Source of the DNA: Hirundichthys speculiger
Lineage: Eukaryota; Chordata; Actinopteri; Beloniformes; Exocoetidae
Direction of reading: 5' to 3'
Assembly: GCA_018398805.1 (NCBI GenBank)
Contig: JAGFBZ010000289.1
Span: 3,055,001 to 3,119,000 of the forward strand
DNA length: 64,000 bases
Part shown: in pieces, positions 36,010 through 49,415 of the stretch
Numbering within the stretch: the first letter of the stretch is position 1
How the letters are laid out: each line of letters opens with the position of its first letter
Translations under genes and position numbers: made by a program
Notes under the pieces: generated by a model
What the model saw: only the letters and a program-made list of their open reading frames with translations
Told to the model about the DNA's origin: nothing
Database searches by the model: none

Positions 36010-36023
36010 CAAGACAGCATTTT

Positions 36024-36766
36024 GTATGCCCTTGTTCTGGCAAAATGTGCCTGAACACTGGCTGGCATGGTTTATGTGCTTTGTTTAACGATTTCTGGGC
36101 TTCAATCAACCTCTGTATTTACTTTGTAGGTGCGTTTGCTTCCTGTTAGGCAGCAGAGTCACACAAAAAACCAACAAACAAACAAAAAAGGCAGAGTAAA
36201 TGACTGTGTGTGTGTTTGGTGGGGAGTATTTCCCACGAGCACTTCAGACTCATTCACTTAACGATACTGCTCTTGGACTCATCAGTATTTAGAATGCAGG
36301 AGATATCTGGAGACAGACAGGTAGACTTAAATATTTCAACAGAAGTGATTGAAATGTTTATGTTTCTGAGCTGATCTACAAACCTGTTCCCATCTCATCA
36401 GCTTTAGACATGCTTCTATGTTGTGGTTTCACCATGAAATGTCTGGCGAAAGTGTCGTCCGGTGTCCCACTGATGGCCACATCAGTGAGGCCGCGTGGCA
36501 GTAAGGCCGCATCCACATTGATGCAGAAACGTCGAGAGTCCCTGTAAGGATTTTACACCAACTATACTGACGTGCCAGAGTTGAAGAGAGCTCAACAACT
36601 GTACTTGAAAACATACAATCAAATAGAAACAAGAAGTTCAAACTAATTCTACTAATGTGATATTACTAATACTAATGCTAATATTAATATTGAAATGTTT
36701 TCTGTGTCATGTGCCTTGAGATGACTTTTGTAATTACTACTGGTCTTTTGAACTGTAGGCTGTACC
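36024..36766. other. Spacer, nothing recognised
   Basis: Unique sequence. The slightly GC-richer block 36440-36560 has no recognised identity. Confidence 0.35.
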
Positions 36767-36774
36767 ATCTAACT

Positions 36775-36975
36775 CAGGGGTGAGTAAATCCAGTCCTGCA
36801 TGTCTTAGATGGCTTCCCCGCTTCAGTGCACCTGATCAGATGAATGGCTCATTAATGAAGACCTTGATGACAAGCTGGTGGTGATTCCATTCATTTGAAT
36901 CAGGTGTGTTGTTTCAGGGAAAAATCTAAGACACGCAGGACAGCAGCTCTTAAGGACTTGATTTGCCCACCCCCG
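36775..36975. mobile_element. 201-bp hAT-type MITE
   Basis: The ends are imperfect inverted repeats (CAGGGGTGAGTAAATCCAGT; complemented right end CGGGGGTGGGCAAATCAAGT). They are flanked by octamers ATCTAACT (36767-36774) and ATCTAATT (36976-36983), seven of eight matching. Size and target length fit a hAT MITE; there is no coding sequence. Confidence 0.75.
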
Positions 36976-36983
36976 ATCTAATT

Positions 36984-39196
36984 GATATATCAATTTGGTT
37001 CTACTTCAAAGTTACAAGTGAAATGCTAAACAGTGACATTATAATTACTGCAGACATGAATAGAAAATTGTCATACAAATCGTCACAGGATCTACAAAGT
37101 CAGCCTGCCAGCCATTCAAATTTTTTTTCCCTCCTTGATAAAAGGAATTTGTCTGGTTCCTCTGGATTCAATTGATTTCCTGGGAGCGGTACCAGTGGAT
37201 CTAGAACAAACTGCCTTTGAAAACTACTGGATGGACATACAGCCAATCAGAGAAACAAAGCATGTGACACAAGCAGAGCTGCAGCCAGACTGGTACCAAC
37301 GAAAGACATCCAAAATGGATGTCTTTCAGTGACATGCAGTGGAGTAGGAATGGGGGTGACTGACTGTTGTCCAATTTACAGTGAAAACTTGTTGATCAAA
37401 TGTGTTGTTAGCAATTCTGGTTATTTTGAATAGTGGACTATCTTGTATGAGTCATAATTCCTGTTGCGATTGACTCAGTACATTCTGTACTGTCTGCAAC
37501 ATATTTTAAAATTAGCACTCAGGTGACAAAAGTTACAGGTGGCACAGCCATGATGGCTGATAAAATGTCCCTTTAATTCAGAGATGGAACACCCTGTACA
37601 GAAAAAAATAAGTGCCTTTTACCTAAAATGTAATGGGAAAAAAAGCCATAGGGTACATGAAGTGGACTACCAAGAGTAGTCACACCACAAACTAATGTTT
37701 CAGGCAACAGTAGGAGGACATATCTACTGAGCTGAAGAAAAGCTGATTTCAGCTAGATGATAGTGGCATATTTTATTTTGACTTATTAACAGGCTTTGAT
37801 TTGAACATATTTTGTGCATTGCTTAAAATTTACTGGATCTGTTTTGACAGTGCTTACCTTAGATTATACAGACCACCATCAGGGGGACAGGAATGTCTGT
37901 CCTCGATGTCATAGCAATAAATGAATATTTGTTGATACAGTAGATATATGAGACTGGGTAAGAGGACCATTGCCATCAATAAAGCTAACATGGATTAAAA
38001 CTCAAGCAACTAAAGACACAATATCCACCATATTTAAACATAAACATGTCACAATAAAACTAAACAAAATTCATTTGGCACCAATTCACATGAAGTGCTT
38101 TACTTCCAGGTTCGTTCTAATGTTTTCATGCACACTACAGAGTCAGAATGGAGCTCTAAAAACCTTACGCACAATGGACTTTGTTGTGAATATTACTTTA
38201 TTAAGCTGTATTTTACAGAATAAATAAACTGAAGGATAATACAACACCAAATAGCTTTTAAATGGCTAAATAAGTGCTGTAAACTAAGCCAGCAAAAGTT
38301 CCATCTGGGCGCTAAGGTTTCAGAGTTTTTTTTTTCCCCCGTACTCCTCGGCTCTCTGTCAGAGTGCCACTTTACTGCTATCTGTTGTTTGTCAGCCTGC
38401 GCTTGTAGTCACAAAAGCGTATTTATGTCTCGTGGGTATGTTTATGTGTGCTAATGAAGCACCCTTCCTGCGTTATTGGCCAGTTGATAAGCTAAACTAC
38501 AGGTTAACTGCTTTTGCTGGGGTTTTATCGTGGCATTTAGGTGTCTGTGTGCATCTGGATGTGTGTCTGGAACCAAAGAAATACTCCCTGGGGGTGTCAG
38601 GCTCCTCATTAACCTTCAATTCATCTTTCTTTTCCTTCTTTTCCTCTCTCTCTTTCTCTCTCTCTCTCCCTGTCCATTACAACATTCCTTAATCCCCTCT
38701 CCTTTTTCTCCTCTCAGTATGCTGACACTCACATCAAAGAATTTAGTATGTAGAGATTTATTTGTTGTACTGTGATTTATTTCTGTGATGCAATCTTGGT
38801 CTGTGCTCAAGCACATTTTGCTTTAGAAGGAGAGTGATTTTATTGGTGCACATTTAACACTTCATCTGTTTTGGCTAAATTCTTGAATGACCATTATTTT
38901 TTATGGTTAAATTAACTCATAAAATTGTTTCCAATATTTGCAAAAATTACCTCTTGCACGTCTTCTGTCAAACATGCAGGACACACACACAGTTCATTAT
39001 TATGCATTTGTTTTAGAATTCTCAAATTAATTACTAGAGCTTAGAAATACTGTATATATGTCAATAGAGTGAAATATGCTTAAAAAACACTGTTTTTCCT
39101 TAACACTTTTCTTTGACATCTTGATCAAGATGAATCAAGCCGGTTACCTGGCAAATTCTGATAGAAATCAGATGAGGAAGTCTAGAGATCCAAACC
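36984..39196. other. Spacer, nothing recognised
   Basis: AT-rich unique sequence with a CT-rich tract at about 38625-38715. No gene or mobile element was recognised. Confidence 0.35.
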
Positions 39197-39204
39197 ATCT
39201 AGAG

Positions 39205-40105
39205 CAGTGGTTCTCAACTGGTCTGGCTTCAGGACCCACCATCCCCCTCAATGACAAGCCGTGACCCAAATCAAGGAAAATTTCCAACTTTTCAAATTTA
39301 TTGGATGAAAAGATCGTGCAGTTTGAATCGGAAGATCGTAGAATAGAATATCACAGAATGCCAACACAAAAAAATAGGTTTATTGGTGAAACAAAATGTC
39401 AACAACCAAAATGGCGCAACCAAAATGAACTTCAAGTGGGAAATATTCCCTTTGATGCTCAATTAGCTGCATTTTAATTAAATCCAAAACATTTCACTTC
39501 AGTAACTTCAGCTTTTTTTTAACAGATTCAACATGCACAAACATGAAATTAAAAAAGTGCAACCACTGAGTAATAGTCTCAAAAAGAACTTAAATATGTA
39601 GCATTTGCTGAGTACCCACTTCCTGAATATATAACAATTTCCTATTAAAACTATCTAGTCACTTATTTAAGCATTAATCATAAGGCTGACATAACAATCA
39701 GAACATTTCAGTAACAGCCATTTTTAAGTCTCAACAGTGCTTTTATGCACAAACATTAAATAAAACAAAAAGAACTCCAAATATATAGTTTTAGCTGAAT
39801 AACCACTCACTGACCTTTGTCTTCAAGATAAGAAAATCCATATCTCATATATTCTTCATTGTATCTGTGTTTCATCATGCTCAACATATGTAAACAAATG
39901 TTGCAGGTCTTTTTCTGTGGTGTGAACTAGCGGGTGTCAACTCACATTACAGGCCATTATCGCCATCTACTGTTATGGAGTATGAATGACATGCTTTTTT
40001 TTTTTTTCTTTAACATTTTCTTCTCTCAGGCAAAGGCCCACGACCCATTGAAAACTGGGTCTGCGAACCACTTTTGGGTCGCGACCCACCAGTTGAGAAC
40101 CACTG
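39205..40105. mobile_element. 901-bp non-autonomous hAT element
   Basis: The termini are CAGTGGTTCTCAACTGGT and its exact complement on the right, with near-terminal GGACCCACC / GGGTCGCGACCCACC blocks. Perfect 8-bp target copies ATCTAGAG lie at 39197-39204 and 40106-40113. The interior is AT-rich and encodes no transposase. These are the ends of a Charlie-like hAT family widespread in vertebrates. Confidence 0.9.
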
Positions 40106-40113
40106 ATCTAGAG

Positions 40114-41524
40114 AATTCAAAACCAGTTGTCTGTGACTGGCACACAAACGTTCAGGCCAATAAATGTCCTAGACTGGCTGTACCTGGGCCGGTCTCAGGA
40201 ACTGGTTCCACCTGGTTGTCCTTGGTGCGTCTGATTGGTTGGAATTCACTCAGGACTTTCATAGATGCTTCAGCCAGTCACAGGCTCGGGACTTTTAAAA
40301 TGCCAGTCTAAAGTGTCGCTAAAGTGTCTGTAAAATAGGATCAGTAAAATAACTTCCAAACATTTGGGCCGGAGCGGCTCACCCGATGACAAAACAACTT
40401 TTCATCTTGGTGTCACCGTCCAGTTCAATGACACACTTAATAGGTTTTGATGCGTGAAGTGAGAGGCTTTGGGGAATTTATTTATTTTTACAGGCATGCA
40501 ATAGAGTTCCATTGTCCCATGAAATAACTGTGACAACCGCACATGCAGTCTATCTATCTATAGAAAGTCAAGTCTGTTCCAAGGAAAGAAAAAAAAGAAT
40601 TAAAAAAAGACAATTTTTTTTAGACAGACAGATTGTTGTGTTTTGACAGGTTTGACATAACTGTCTTTTATCACTCCTCTGAGTGTCTCCTTCTGTTCCA
40701 CACATTCTCTATTTCTTTTCCAGTTTCCCTCAATCTTTCTCCTCCTCTCTGCTGATCTGGCTTTCCGTGTCGCTGTCAGAGGGCTGAGGCGATCATCTGC
40801 TGCCCTCCTAGCCCCCTGACATCTGGAGATGGGCTGAGGAAAAACAACAAGGCTTCACACACAAACACAGACATACGCATTCAAATGTTGGAGCGGAGAG
40901 GAGAAGAGAGAAGGAATGAGGTAGAAGATGGTGTAGAAGAAAAGAAACGAAGATCAAAACTCAGAAATATCCCACTGTTGGAACAGCCATTATTCACAAT
41001 AGATTTAGATCTCCTGTAAAGGAAGTTATGTTAATTGGGCCCCTATGGCCTGTCTGATTAGGATTTCACTTGCATAAGTACTCGTGTTTCTTTGAGCACG
41101 GCTGTCTTGAACGTCTGATGCATCCGTTCATAATTACTCCATATTTCAGGTGGTTTAAGGGCAGGGCTGAGAGAAGAGTAAAAGAAGATAAAATGATAAA
41201 TGAAAAGGCATCAAATGAGTTTGGAGCAGGCTGAGCAAGAGAAAAGAAAACATTACCTTTTTAGAAAAAAGAAAAAGATATGCCTGAGTTGAACCTTTTG
41301 CCTGAGACAAAAGGTGTGAAAGTCTCACCTGAAAGCATCTCTAGAGCTTTGCAGATAATTTTCCCGATGGAGTCATTAAGTTTAATTTTAAGTTTAATTC
41401 AATTTGATTTTAATTTTCCTTTATTTTAAAATTACCATCTAAAATTTACGGATGAAGGAAAATGATTTCCTCCATTTGTGTGTTTATTATTTATTTATTT
41501 ATTTATCATATTAAAGTACCTTGA

Positions 41525-41566
<42 letters not shown>

Positions 41567-42317
41567 TTTTTTTTTTACCTGAAGTCTTTGAAGGCTTAGG
41601 GACAAAGTCATGTTTAAAACATTTGAAGCCACATATTCACATTCTGGCCCCTGGATTCCCCTGAAACAGAAGGATTTATTTCCGTTTATCAGAGCTGCTC
41701 TGTTTGCTGCCTTTACTTTATTATTGCATGTGGTATGTGGCAACAAAGAAACTTGACTTTAGTTCTCTGACTGCAGACTTTGGCACAGCATCTGTTCTTA
41801 ATTCATGGTGTGTATCTTTTAACAGTTGCTTATTTTGTGTCCTGCAGACAGAGGAACCCATAGTATATCATGGTGTGGTTGTTTTTAGTCCAGCTGCATT
41901 GTAATTTTTTGAAATGTTTTCTATTTTTATTTTCAGATTAGTTTTCTTTACAGGTAGGTTTACCTCCTGCCTTTTGTTAATGCCCGCGTTTAGCTGTCTA
42001 ATTGTACTTTCTCTACAGCTGATTTGTCTTGTCAGTTCAGTGTCTTTTGTCATGCAATCACTTTCTTCCTGCGCTGTTCTGCTTTCACCACCTTTTGGAA
42101 AATAAGGTTTTTCATCTGAACTGAGGTGTGATTATCATGCACTGCAACATCTCTGCTTTGGCTGGTAAAATTTTATTTTATTCTTCACCTTCCTGCCTCC
42201 ACCTGCGAGGCTTTATCTTGGTCTACCACAGCACCGTGACAAAGCATTTTTGTGTTGTGAGGAGAAGGAAATCATTGCTCTCACCTTAATCATCATTTTG
42301 ATGGAAATTCTCTCCCA
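40114..42317. other. Spacer with CT microsatellite
   Basis: A (CT)n tract followed by poly-T occupies 41528-41576. The block 40720-40850 is GC-richer, and 41030-41160 is a dense unique block; neither shows coding structure. Confidence 0.35.
41528..41576. repeat. (CT)n microsatellite plus poly-T
   Basis: About 15 CT units run directly into 18 or more T residues. Confidence 0.9.
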
Positions 42318-43283
42318 CACTGTAAAAAAAATTGTAATATAACAAAATTTTACTGTCTATTTTACATATTTTTTTTCTGTATTTTTAAAATACCATTTAT
42401 TTACAAAAATAGACTGTGATTTTACATGTCAAATGTAAAATAATAAAAAATACCTGTAACTGTGAAAACACAATATTTCTGTTCTTTTACAAAAAAAAAC
42501 CCCATTTAAAATACATATATTTATTGTTAAAATACGTTCACAAATATTTGTCTGTTATTTAGGGGAATAAACTGTAACACTGCTGTCTGTTGCTGGTTTG
42601 ACCCCCTGTTGATTCATACCCCTTACATTTAACATGTTAATTTGTGTCACCCTGAGTTAAGTCTGTCTGTGTTCAAATAAGTACCACGTGAGTTTGTTTA
42701 ATAAAGTGTGTTAAACATATCTTGAGCTGTACAAAAACATGAAGTTGATAAAATATTCCTTTTGCTAGTGCCATGGCTCTGCCAGGTGTTGCAGACCTGG
42801 ATCCACTACAATTCAAAGGCTACAGTCCTTAAAATTGTTGCAATTTTAAACCCAATATCTAATTTTTCAACAGTTTTTTGACATGTTTTGAAAGATGAAT
42901 TACATTATTTTTGTGTCATATACTGTTATATTACATAAAAAAATTATTATACAACTTCTTTACATGACATAATTTCATTGAAACCAACTAATAACAGCAC
43001 ATTTCTGTAAATTTGAGCATTATTATTCGTAATACAGCATTTACTTACCATATTTCTAGGTAATTTAATTGTTTTAAAATGTGAAAATGTTTCTAATTAA
43101 ATGTTAAAAACAACCTAAAAATAAGGCAAAATTGTTAAAATTACAACTACAAACTGTATTTTAATTATGCAAAAAAACTATTTTCATGAGAAAGTAATTT
43201 TCTGTTATTTCACGTTATTTTTCTGGTGCCCCAGCTGCCGGAAAATTACCGTTTTTTTTTTACATTTTTTTTTTTTTACAGTG
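42318..43283. mobile_element. 966-bp AT-rich element with CACTGTAAAAA ends
   Basis: The left end is CACTGTAAAAAAA; the right end is its complement, a T run followed by ACAGTG. The interior is extremely AT-rich, with many TTTTAC/GTAAAA repeats, and near the right end has GTGCCCCAGCTGCCGGAAAA, a segment I associate with a common fish MITE with these ends. No clear target duplication was found, so superfamily assignment is open. Confidence 0.6.
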
Positions 43284-44179
43284 CAGCTGCTAAATACTCA
43301 GCTTTAGTCACTGGCTAGCTTCTAGCTGTGTCCATCTGCTGTCTCGCACTGGATAGGTAGAAGTGGCAAATCGATCAACCCGTAACCCTCAGGGCAGGCA
43401 GCCTATACTGAACTTGATTTAAAATATTGTGTGTCCTGGGGGATCAGGTTAAAAAGAGAAAAATCTACAGTCCCATTACTGGTGAACCTTCCATCTCCTT
43501 CTCCCCCTCTTTCCCCAGCTATTACTCTTTCTCAAACACTGGGAAGCTGCACATCTCTTCTCTGACTGCTGTCAACAGTCTACATGACTAAATTATAAAG
43601 TATCCTACTTTATAACAGTTATAAAATAAAAAGAGAATTAAGCAAAATCAGGGTAAAATATAATTGTAGAATGAGGGGAAAAGCCATTCTCGAGTATTAA
43701 GCAGACAAATCATCGTACAAATCATAGTACACACTGCTTTTCTAAGATATCAGAAAGACGAAAAGGTTGAGGCCAGTGGTTTAATGTTGTAGATGGAGCT
43801 TGTTATTATTGACTGTATAAAATCCTCATTGTAAAAGTAACTCTTGACTAAATTGTTCAGATAAATAAAAATTAATTAGAAAATACCAAGGAGGTATAAA
43901 GTAAGGTAAAATGTAAATACTGAAAGGAAACTATAAAGTCCATCTACAGACATTTGGAGTTTTCTAAAATGAAGCAAAAATGTAAATGTGTTATTTGTAA
44001 TTTGTTTGGATTTTTCCTTTTTTTACTGAACAGACACACCCACAAAGGATATATTTACCAAATGTATTCACTGACACCATTCATTGCAAAAAAAACAAAA
44101 CAAAAAAAAAAAACAATAATAAACAAATTTTAACAAACACAAAAATAAAAAAGTAGTATACAAAAGTAAAGCTGTTCTG
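43284..44179. other. Spacer, nothing recognised
   Basis: AT-rich sequence with A-rich runs near 44085-44130. Confidence 0.4.
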
Positions 44180-44430
44180 TTCTGGAAAGATTCAGTCAGT
44201 TAATTAGTGGCATGTGAGGGTGTCAGGATTGGGTATAAAAGAAGCATCAACCAAATGTTTATTCTTTCTAAGCACATATGAGTCTTGGCTTACTTCAATG
44301 TCTCTCCTTGTAATTTCAGTGAACATAGTCTGCTGCTATATCCAGAAATTCAACCTGAAACTATATTATGCAAGAAGGAAGCCAAATGTCAACTCAACAC
44401 CGAACAATTCTTATTCATAGTGGAAGAAAA
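44180..44430 (+). pseudogene. Tc1/mariner-like transposase remnant
   Basis: GGATTGGGTATAAAAGAAGC, then GTGAACATAGTCTGCTG, AACCTGAAACTATATTATGC and AAGAAGGAAGCCAAATGTCA. These follow the order of a common fish Tc1/mariner-type transposon, with the segment between start and middle of the transposase deleted. The copy is plus-strand and has no intact frame. Confidence 0.5.
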
Positions 44431-46612
44431 AGTTAAATGCCCTGTCAAAGGGTGATGTAATATGATGATAAACATACCTCTCTCACAGTTTTGGTTCTTT
44501 TTATTTTACTTGTATTTGCATTAGATCGCAGAATTAGTTTCCGTTTTGAAATACAACAACACAGGTCATTAAACACACTGAAAATAATTTCTCTTTGGAC
44601 TTTATTTATAGTGTTTTCCATTTTAGAAATCTTCTCAACTTCTGTACGACTACCTACGTTTTATATTTAAGTACAGTGTTGAATGTGCTTGAACAAATGT
44701 GATCAGAAGTAACTCCAATTTACAAGACTAAAGCCACTATTCCACTAAGCAACACAGCTCAACCTGTCAGTTAGATACAGTTAGAGCGGTAAACCCTGAT
44801 CTAACTTACGTCTTCATGGCCATGTGTGTTGGGAGGATGGCTGCCGCTGCCTCTGCTTCATACTAATGTGATGTCATGCCCGTGTGAGGCAGTGTCTCCA
44901 GTCAGTAAAATCAAGGATAAAGGATTCGGCCCAGTCAAGACAACAACAGTGGAGGACATACAGCACATTGTAATCTTTCTTCTTGGCAAAAAGAAGCTGA
45001 GCTTTGTTTGAGAAAAAAACTTCAAAATAGTGTATCTTGTGCTTATCTCCATGTCAAGCAGAAGAGACAATCCTTTGTTGACCAGTCTACTGTCTACTGC
45101 TTCATCTTAAGTGTACTGTAACTCCAGTTTTGGTAGCCCAACAGAAGGGTACCAGGAGTACCGTTCACAACTTTTGATGATGGAAACACAAATATTTACG
45201 TACTGAACTTTACTTTACCATCCACTTTAAGAACCCACTGCTTATGTCTTGGTGTCAGATACCACAGGTGACCTTGTGAGGGCCAAAAACTCAGTTGGTC
45301 TGAGTTATTTGAAGCCAAAAGCATTTTTATCAGTGGTGCTCATAATATTGTAGCATCAACCTGAGACGTGTTCATTCCAATCATAAACAAATCTATAATG
45401 TTACACAGTAATTTGAATCTGAGGCAAAATGCAGCAAGAAAATGTCAGTGGCAATTTTAGTGTCATCCTTAAAGGGTGAGTTATCTTCCACTCATGAACT
45501 TTGCCCAAGTGTAGCTCCAAGCTACAATGATAGATGGCCAACTCAACGTCTATGGTAATTAGGAACACAAGGCTCTTGAAGTAGATGAAGAGTAGTATTT
45601 CCACTACAGTGAGTTCAATCAGCCCTCTTCATCTTTGTCATGATTTGAGTTAATTCAAAGGACAAACTGTTGTAGCAGATGATAGATCATATTTATGGTC
45701 ATCATAAATTAGTCGGGTTCTTCATCCTCTGATGGCAAACGGTTAAAACAATTATTGTTTGAGCAATAGTTGTTCCAAAAAACTTCAAAAAGAACACCAA
45801 AGAACAAGGTCAAAAAAAAAAAAAGACTTGAGGTGTCATCCCAATTAAAGTTACATTTAGACGATCAGTACAGACAGACCACGGTAAGTGTTTGAAAAGT
45901 TAGCGTTATCAACAAAAATATGAAATGACCCCTCTGAACTACTTCAGGCAGGCATCACAAGCAGCATTTTAAGCTTGCTTTCACCGCCTCATTTATACCT
46001 TATTTATTCAAATGACTCCATCTTGTTCATAGATTTATTTAAGGAGCATGAGGTTACTCTTCCTCTCACATGCCTTCTCTCGCCCGGCGAGCTTGGTGCT
46101 GCTCTTAAAATCCCACCTCCTCCTCCGCTTCCACCTGAAGGCTCTGATTCTATGGAGGGGTGTAAAGTCATGTTCATCTCCCCCAGTATCTCCATAAATG
46201 AGTGTTAAATGGGGCTGGATTAGATTGCAGCCAAGACACCAAAACTCAAGTGATTAAGAAAGCACTTGAGGTCTTCATTGTGAGAGTGGCTGAGTGAAAT
46301 AAATAAAAGAGTTTTTGTATGAAGACATAATAAATAAGCTAAACGGGAAACAGATAATCAATCAAATAATCAATGAATCAAGGAACTTTGCTGTCTTTGC
46401 TGTTACCCACAACAAAATTTTTTTCAGCTATCTCAAGGAAGCAGCCTGCTACATAAATTAAATAAGTAAAACAGTAAAAATAATAAAAGTAGTAAAAGAA
46501 AACAATGGTCAATCCCAGTCGCAGCATGGCATTACTGCACACACATTGTTGCAGAAGTTGTAACCTTTCTGGTCTACAAGTTCATGTTGCGTTGATAGGA
46601 CTGCAACTGTCA

Positions 46613-46643
<31 letters not shown>

Positions 46644-46736
46644 TTTTGTTGGGGACAACGTGGGTGGGCAGGGGGGTGTCTGATGGCAGGGGAATAAGCG
46701 ATAAGTACAACATATTTCAGTATCTCTAAGAGGTTG
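44431..46736. other. Spacer, nothing recognised apart from a GT microsatellite
   Basis: A (GT)n tract lies at 46613-46639. The block 46050-46170 is GC-richer, with a short Pro-rich open frame that I do not consider a gene. Confidence 0.35.
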
Positions 46737-47240
46737 ACTCTTTCAGAAGTAAAGATGGACAAAGATTAGCCACTTTACTCCACCGGGTGCGAAAATAGTT
46801 CAGTCACTTTTTGACACTGAGCCAAAAAGGCTTTGAGGATTTCATCATTTGTAGTTTCTTACAGATGATAAGATCATCAACAAGTTCAGAGAATCTGGAA
46901 AAGTCTGTACTCAAGGGACAAGGCTGAAAACCAACACTGAAAGGCTGTGATCTGTGGACCCTCAGGCACCACTGCATTAAAAACAGATTCTGAAGGGTTC
47001 TGAAGATCACGAAGGAACACTTCTGAGAACCACTGTCAGTGAACAGACGTTCACTGACAAATGCAAATGCAAATGCAAATTAAGTCTACGATGCTCTGAA
47101 AAAAAAAAAAACAAAAAAAAAAACACAACAAAATCATAACATCAGATCCAGAAAGCCAGTACTTTCTTTGGGCCAGTGCTTGCTCTTCTAAAGTAACTGA
47201 AGTTAAGTGGAAGACTGTCCTGTGGTCTCAGAAATAAAAC
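46737..47240 (+). pseudogene. Tc1/mariner-like transposase pseudogene
   Basis: The sequence contains, in order, TTTCAGAAGTAAAGATGGAC (transposase start region), TTCAGAGAATCTGGAAAAGT, GGGACAAGGCTGAAAACCAA, GGCACCACTGCATTAAAAAC, GAACACTTCTGAGAACCACT, GTCAGTGAAC, TTTGGGCCAGTGCTTG and AAGACTGTCCTGTGGTCT. This is the order of the DNA-binding and early catalytic region of the family also seen at 44180 and, in reverse, at 23941. Indels and an A-rich insertion (47100-47125) destroy the frame. Confidence 0.7.
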
Positions 47241-48667
47241 TTTTAATCCATCCACCCAATTTCTTTTTTAAACTACAGGAAGACTCTTTTAAGTACATAA
47301 TAGCAGCCCATAAGGATAATCACTAAACCAATTGAAAAGACTAAAAACAGTAAGACACATTTGTGTGACAATGAGAAATGTTTTTTCCCACTTTTTTTTG
47401 CATGTTTTGGAGTAAAATAAAGCTCTGACAGAAGAATGTCTTAATTCTAGTGCAATGGTTCAATGCAAAAGTCAAAGTGTTCCACTGAAATAATTAGCCT
47501 TCAGATCCGTTGCCCCTGCAGGGCAGTTAATGTGTCTGCTTTGGTGCATCTGTGCATGGCCATAAGGGATGATCTGGATTTAAGTCCATTCCAAGATCTC
47601 TATTAGAGGGAGAGAAGAAAAGATTTTTAAAAAAGAGTGTATTAACAGGAAACATCTTCCAGTGTGTTAACTCAGGCTCTGACAGGCCCTTGGTTGTGTG
47701 TATATGGTAACTACAACCTGAATTAAATATTTTCATAAAACCACACTGAACACAGAGAAAACACTCAGAACTGGTCTGATTATTATTTTTATTATTTATT
47801 AAATAATTAAATTTTTTTTTAGGTGTAAGACTATTATGTCGATGGACTGATCATTTGGCTGCCATTTTTTACACTTTTACAATAATCAGTTAAACTCCTG
47901 TGGCAAGCTGTAAAATGCCATTTATTTCAACTTCCGCGCCTCGTCTTGAATTATATTTCTGTCTTACAGCAGGCTACATTTATTTCACAGGACCTGTGAA
48001 TTAAAGAAGACATTTCCCTCAATTATTTCCTGTGATTAAACAGAAAACATGCTCCTAACATGTCCCTTAAAAATAACAAACAAAACAAAACTCATTCTTT
48101 GTATCCTTAATATCCACTCTTAAGCTTAGTCATATCAGCTCTGCATTCATTTTACTAAGTCTATGAAATTAAACCAGGTGACCATGGTTTAAAGCTCACA
48201 TCAGCAGACATGCACCCTGGTGGTATTTAACATTCTGCATGGAACGTGCCACTGGCAGTGCTGGTCGGGTTGTAGCACAGAAAACAGTCTTTCCTTGGAG
48301 CATCAAAAAGCTCCATATTTCTCCTTTGCCCAGCAATTAAAAATCAGGCATTACATTTAAGGAGAAAATAATTCCATTTAGGACAACAAAGCATGCAAAG
48401 CATTCAGTTTTGACCCTTTCTAATCCCAATTATGCTGGTGCTGATTACAGAGTGATATTTCGACATTCCATTTCTTACTTCTCTCTCTCTTTTTTTTCTT
48501 TTCTGAGTTGAATGTGGCATTTTCACCTACATTACTTCTGCAGGTTGTCCTCCGTGTCCAGTCATGAGTGTGAACCAAAACCTGAAGAACTTGAGAGCAG
48601 CTGAGAAAAGTTGGACCTGAATGGTGGGTTGCATCAGCAGGAGCAATTAGTTAAAAGTTGAATTAGT
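47241..48667. other. Unique spacer with a candidate conserved block
   Basis: No gene was recognised. The segment 47930-48480 is unusually free of low complexity for this window and is treated as a candidate conserved non-coding element in the findings. Confidence 0.3.
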
Positions 48668-48670
48668 CAT

Positions 48671-48870
48671 GCAGCACAGTGGCTTGGTGGTTGTCACTGT
48701 TGAATCACAGCAAGAAGGGTTCCTGGTTCAAACCTCAGCAGGGACCTTTCTGTGTGGAGTTTGCATCTTCCCCCTGTCCATGCGTGGATTTTCTCCAGGT
48801 ACTCCAGCTTCCTCCCACAGTCCAAAGACATGCATGTCAGGTTAATTGGTGGTTCTAAATTGCCTGTAGG
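48671..48870 (+). repeat. SINE/LINE-tail repeat with tRNA-like head, 3'-truncated
   Basis: It opens GCAGCACAGTGGCTTGGTGG with a B-box-like GGTTCAAACC (48724-48733), then TGTGTGGAGTTTGCATCTTC and CAGTCCAAAGACATGCATGT. It breaks off at TTGCCTGTAGG against the LINE fragment, so the tail found in other copies is missing here. Confidence 0.65.
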
Positions 48871-49415
48871 ATTTACCTTGCTTTAGCTTTACCTTGTTTA
48901 GTCTGTTCTCAGAGTCTGGGTTGGTTCATATGGCTCTAACATGTTAGAGATGTACTTTGGGGCTAGACCATGAAGAAACTTGTACACAAGTAGAGCTGTT
49001 TTAAAGTCTATTCTCTGAGTGACAGGAAGCCAGTGCAGTGACCTCAGGACTGGACTAATATGGTCATACTTCCTGGTTCTAGTCAGGACTCGTGCAGCAG
49101 CGTTCTGGATGTACTGCAGCTGTCTCATAGCTGGTTTAGAGCCCAGTGAGCAGGCCGTTACAGTAGTCTAACCTGGTGGAGACAAACACATGGATTAGTC
49201 TTTCTAAATCTGGTTTAGACACTATTCCTTTGACTCTGTCAATGTTTTTTAGATGATAAAAGGCTGCTGATGTTATTGATTTAATGTGACTGTTAAAGTT
49301 CAAGTCTGAATCTAATATTACCCCTAAATTTCTGATCTGATTTTTAGGTTTTAGAGAGAGAGTCTCAAGGTTGACTGATAACACTTTCTCTTTGTTTCTG
49401 TGGGCCACAGAAAAT

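Noticed and set aside
47034..47080. Perfect 11-bp inverted repeat followed by three overlapping ATGCAAAT octamers
   Set aside because: Both lie inside the Tc1-like transposase pseudogene, and their sequence follows the coding sequence of that family with a small local expansion; a POU-binding enhancer is not needed to explain them.
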